A stretch of DNA of 64,000 bases, taken from assembly GCF_002885955.2 (NCBI RefSeq), contig NZ_POQS01000004.1:18519-82518 (forward strand). Reading direction: 5' to 3'. Positions 62,408 through 64,000 of the stretch are shown here, in pieces; position 1 is the first letter of the stretch, and each line of letters opens with the position of its first letter. Source of the DNA: Achromobacter pulmonis (GTDB lineage Bacteria; Pseudomonadota; Gammaproteobacteria; Burkholderiales; Burkholderiaceae_B). A program made the translations under genes and the position numbers. The notes under the pieces were generated by a model, which was given only the letters and a program-made list of their open reading frames with translations, searched no databases and was not told the DNA's origin.

Positions 62408-64000
62408 TCAGGCGGCGGCCGGGGAATCGACGTGGCGGATGGAGCCGGCGACGACCTGTCCGCCGAAATCGGCCACCAGCGCCTGCACGAAGGGATCTGC
62501 CGCGACCGCGTCCTCGGCGGCCTGCTGGCGGGCGGCGCGTTCGGCCTGGGCCACGGCGTGCGCCGTGGCGTCGCCGGTCACGCCGACTTCCACGTCCAGT
62601 CGTATGCCCTGGCCGAAATGCTCGCACAGCACCGTCTGCAGGCGGATGCGGCTTTCGCTTTCGGCCAGCGTCTTGACGGCCACGCGCAGGACGATGGCGT
62701 CGCCCTGCACGCCGGCCCATTCGCTCTGGCGCGCCAGTTCGGCGGCCAGGCCGGTGACCGGCAGGCGCGCGGCCAGCTCGGGCCAGCCCGCCGCGGTCAT
62801 GTCGGCGATGCGCGCGCGCGAGCCGCGCTTGCGGGCAGGCGCCGGGCCTTCGCGCCGCACGGGCGCGGCCGCGGCCGGCGCCGCGCCCGGCGGAGCCAGG
62901 GTTTCGAATTCGTCATCGTCCGGGTCCGCCGTGAAACCGTTGTCCGGGGCGAAACCGGCTTCGGCGTCGTACGGGATTTCCTCGTCGACCCAGGACGGCG
63001 GGCCGTCGACGGTCTCGGGCGCGGCCGGCGCGGCGGCGACCGCTGCGGCCGGCGTGACCGCCAGGGCGGCGGACGCGGGCGCGCGGTCGGACGCGTCGGG
63101 AGATACTGCTGCCGGCTCGGCCGGCAGCTCTTCCCAGGGCGGCACGCTCTGCACTTCGGCGGCGGGCTCCGGGCTTGCCGGCTCGGGTGCGGCGGCAGCG
63201 GCGGGTGCGGGCGTAGGCGCGGGAGTCGGCGCCGGTGCGGGCGCCGGCTGCGGCTGCGCTGCAGGCGCGGGCTGCGGCGCGGCGACGGGCGCGGGCGCGG
63301 GCGCGGCGACCGGGTCTGCCGTCTGGCGGGCCGGGACGGCGGGCGCCTCCACCGCGGTCTGCGGGCCGGCATCGCCGTTGAGCGCCAGCATGCGCAGGCA
63401 GGCCATGATGAAGCCCGCGTATTCGTCGGGCGCCAGCGTCAGCTCGCCGCGGCTGTGCACGGCGACGGAATAGAACAGCTGCACCGCGTCGGGATGCAGC
63501 GACAGCGCCAGGCGCGCGATGTCCGCCGCCAGCGGGTCCTCGGCCGGCGTCACGCCGCTGACGCGCTGCTCGATGGCCACGCGCGACAGCAGCACGGCCA
63601 GATCGGCCAGCGCGCCGGTATAGGACAGGCCGCGCACCGCCAGTTCGTCGGCCACCGCCAGCACGCCCTTGGCGTCGCCGGTGGACAGCGCGTCCAGCAG
63701 GCGCACCAGGTGGCGCTGGTCGATGGTGCCGAGCATGCCGCGCACGGCTTCTTCGGTGAGGTTGCCGGCGCTATAGGCGATGGCCTGGTCGGTCAGCGAC
63801 AGCGCGTCGCGCATGGAGCCCGCGGCCGCCTGCCCGATCAGCCGCAGCGCCGGCACTTCGAAGCCCACCTCTTCCTGGCCGAGCACGGCCTGCAGGTGGC
63901 CGACGATGGAGTCGGCCGGCATCTGCTTGAGGTTGAACTGCAGGCAGCGCGACAGCACCGTCACCGGAATCTTCTGCGGGTCGGTGGTGGCCAGGATGAA
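62408..64000 (-). CDS. dnaX: DnaX, DNA polymerase III tau/gamma subunit (N-terminus outside window)
   Basis: About 530 residues are present, reading from the window edge at the sensor-1 region (FILATTDPQKIPVTVLSRCLQF) through the AAA lid, a long Ala/Pro-rich linker (about 63160-63340) and the C-terminal tau domain. The P-loop and zinc module lie beyond the window. No A-AAA-AAG slippery site was seen, so a separate gamma form by frameshifting is not indicated in the visible part. Confidence 0.96.
   Translation of the reverse strand, partial: FILATTDPQKIPVTVLSRCLQFNLKQMPADSIVGHLQAVLGQEEVGFEVPALRLIGQAAAGSMRDALSLTDQAIAYSAGNLTEEAVRGMLGTIDQRHLVRLLDALSTGDAKGVLAVADELAVRGLSYTGALADLAVLLSRVAIEQRVSGVTPAEDPLAADIARLALSLHPDAVQLFYSVAVHSRGELTLAPDEYAGFIMACLRMLALNGDAGPQTAVEAPAVPARQTADPVAAPAPAPVAAPQPAPAAQPQPAPAPAPTPAPTPAPAAAAAPEPASPEPAAEVQSVPPWEELPAEPAAVSPDASDRAPASAALAVTPAAAVAAAPAAPETVDGPPSWVDEEIPYDAEAGFAPDNGFTADPDDDEFETLAPPGAAPAAAAPVRREGPAPARKRGSRARIADMTAAGWPELAARLPVTGLAAELARQSEWAGVQGDAIVLRVAVKTLAESESRIRLQTVLCEHFGQGIRLDVEVGVTGDATAHAVAQAERAARQQAAEDAVAADPFVQALVADFGGQVVAGSIRHVDSPAAA

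Noticed and set aside
62408..64000. Programmed frameshift site in dnaX
   Set aside because: No slippery A-AAA-AAG-type sequence seen in the visible part.

Overview
The window looks like a chromosome segment of a high-GC betaproteobacterium of the Alcaligenaceae (Achromobacter/Bordetella type). This rests on the core blocks carA-carB, greA/yhbY/rlmE/ftsH/folP/glmM, pstSCAB-ppk-ppx, lpxO and dnaX-ybaB-recR, and on their GC-rich codon use. I cannot name a species from the sequence alone.

Positions 1-22.4 kb are an accessory island that abuts the 3' end of a tRNA-Pro(UGG) gene (22374-22450, minus). Its left part is an arsenite-oxidation locus. A MarR regulator and a flavin monooxygenase share a candidate operator. 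Next to them is aioX-aioS-aioR (periplasmic arsenite sensor, histidine kinase, sigma-54 activator), with 4-bp overlaps between genes. Divergent from this is aioB-aioA-cytochrome c-moaA behind a -24/-12 promoter with exact GG-N10-GC spacing. An ArsR-type repressor and a large Tat-exported PhoX-like phosphatase lipoprotein follow. The right part is degraded: a short element with IS-like inverted ends, an intact IS21-family element with a 6-bp target duplication inside a HEPN-like gene, a 976-aa helicase with a nuclease-like C-terminus, a 39-aa membrane peptide, and about 1.8 kb with no convincing gene up to the tRNA.

From 22.5 to 32 kb is phosphate and polyphosphate physiology: an aromatic-acid-type MFS transporter, pstSCAB, ppk and the divergent ppx. 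Good Pho boxes precede pstS and ppk, and half a box precedes ppx, all 10 nt upstream of a -10 element. A weaker box with the same geometry precedes the island phoX-like gene, which suggests a link between arsenic and phosphate control.

From 32 to 39.4 kb are olsB (ornithine lipid), glmM-folP-ftsH, rlmE, yhbY and greA. The greA leader holds tandem intrinsic terminators. From 39.9 to 51 kb come a chemoreceptor, uraA, a small coiled-coil protein, an iron/phosphonate-type ABC importer with a LysR regulator, a histidine phosphatase, an SDR and lpxO. From 51 to 64 kb come carB-carA, transaldolase, an operon of CoA-transferase, nitrate/taurine-type ABC importer and AhpD-like protein, and recR-ybaB-dnaX (dnaX runs off the window).

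All calls are by eye; no database search was run.
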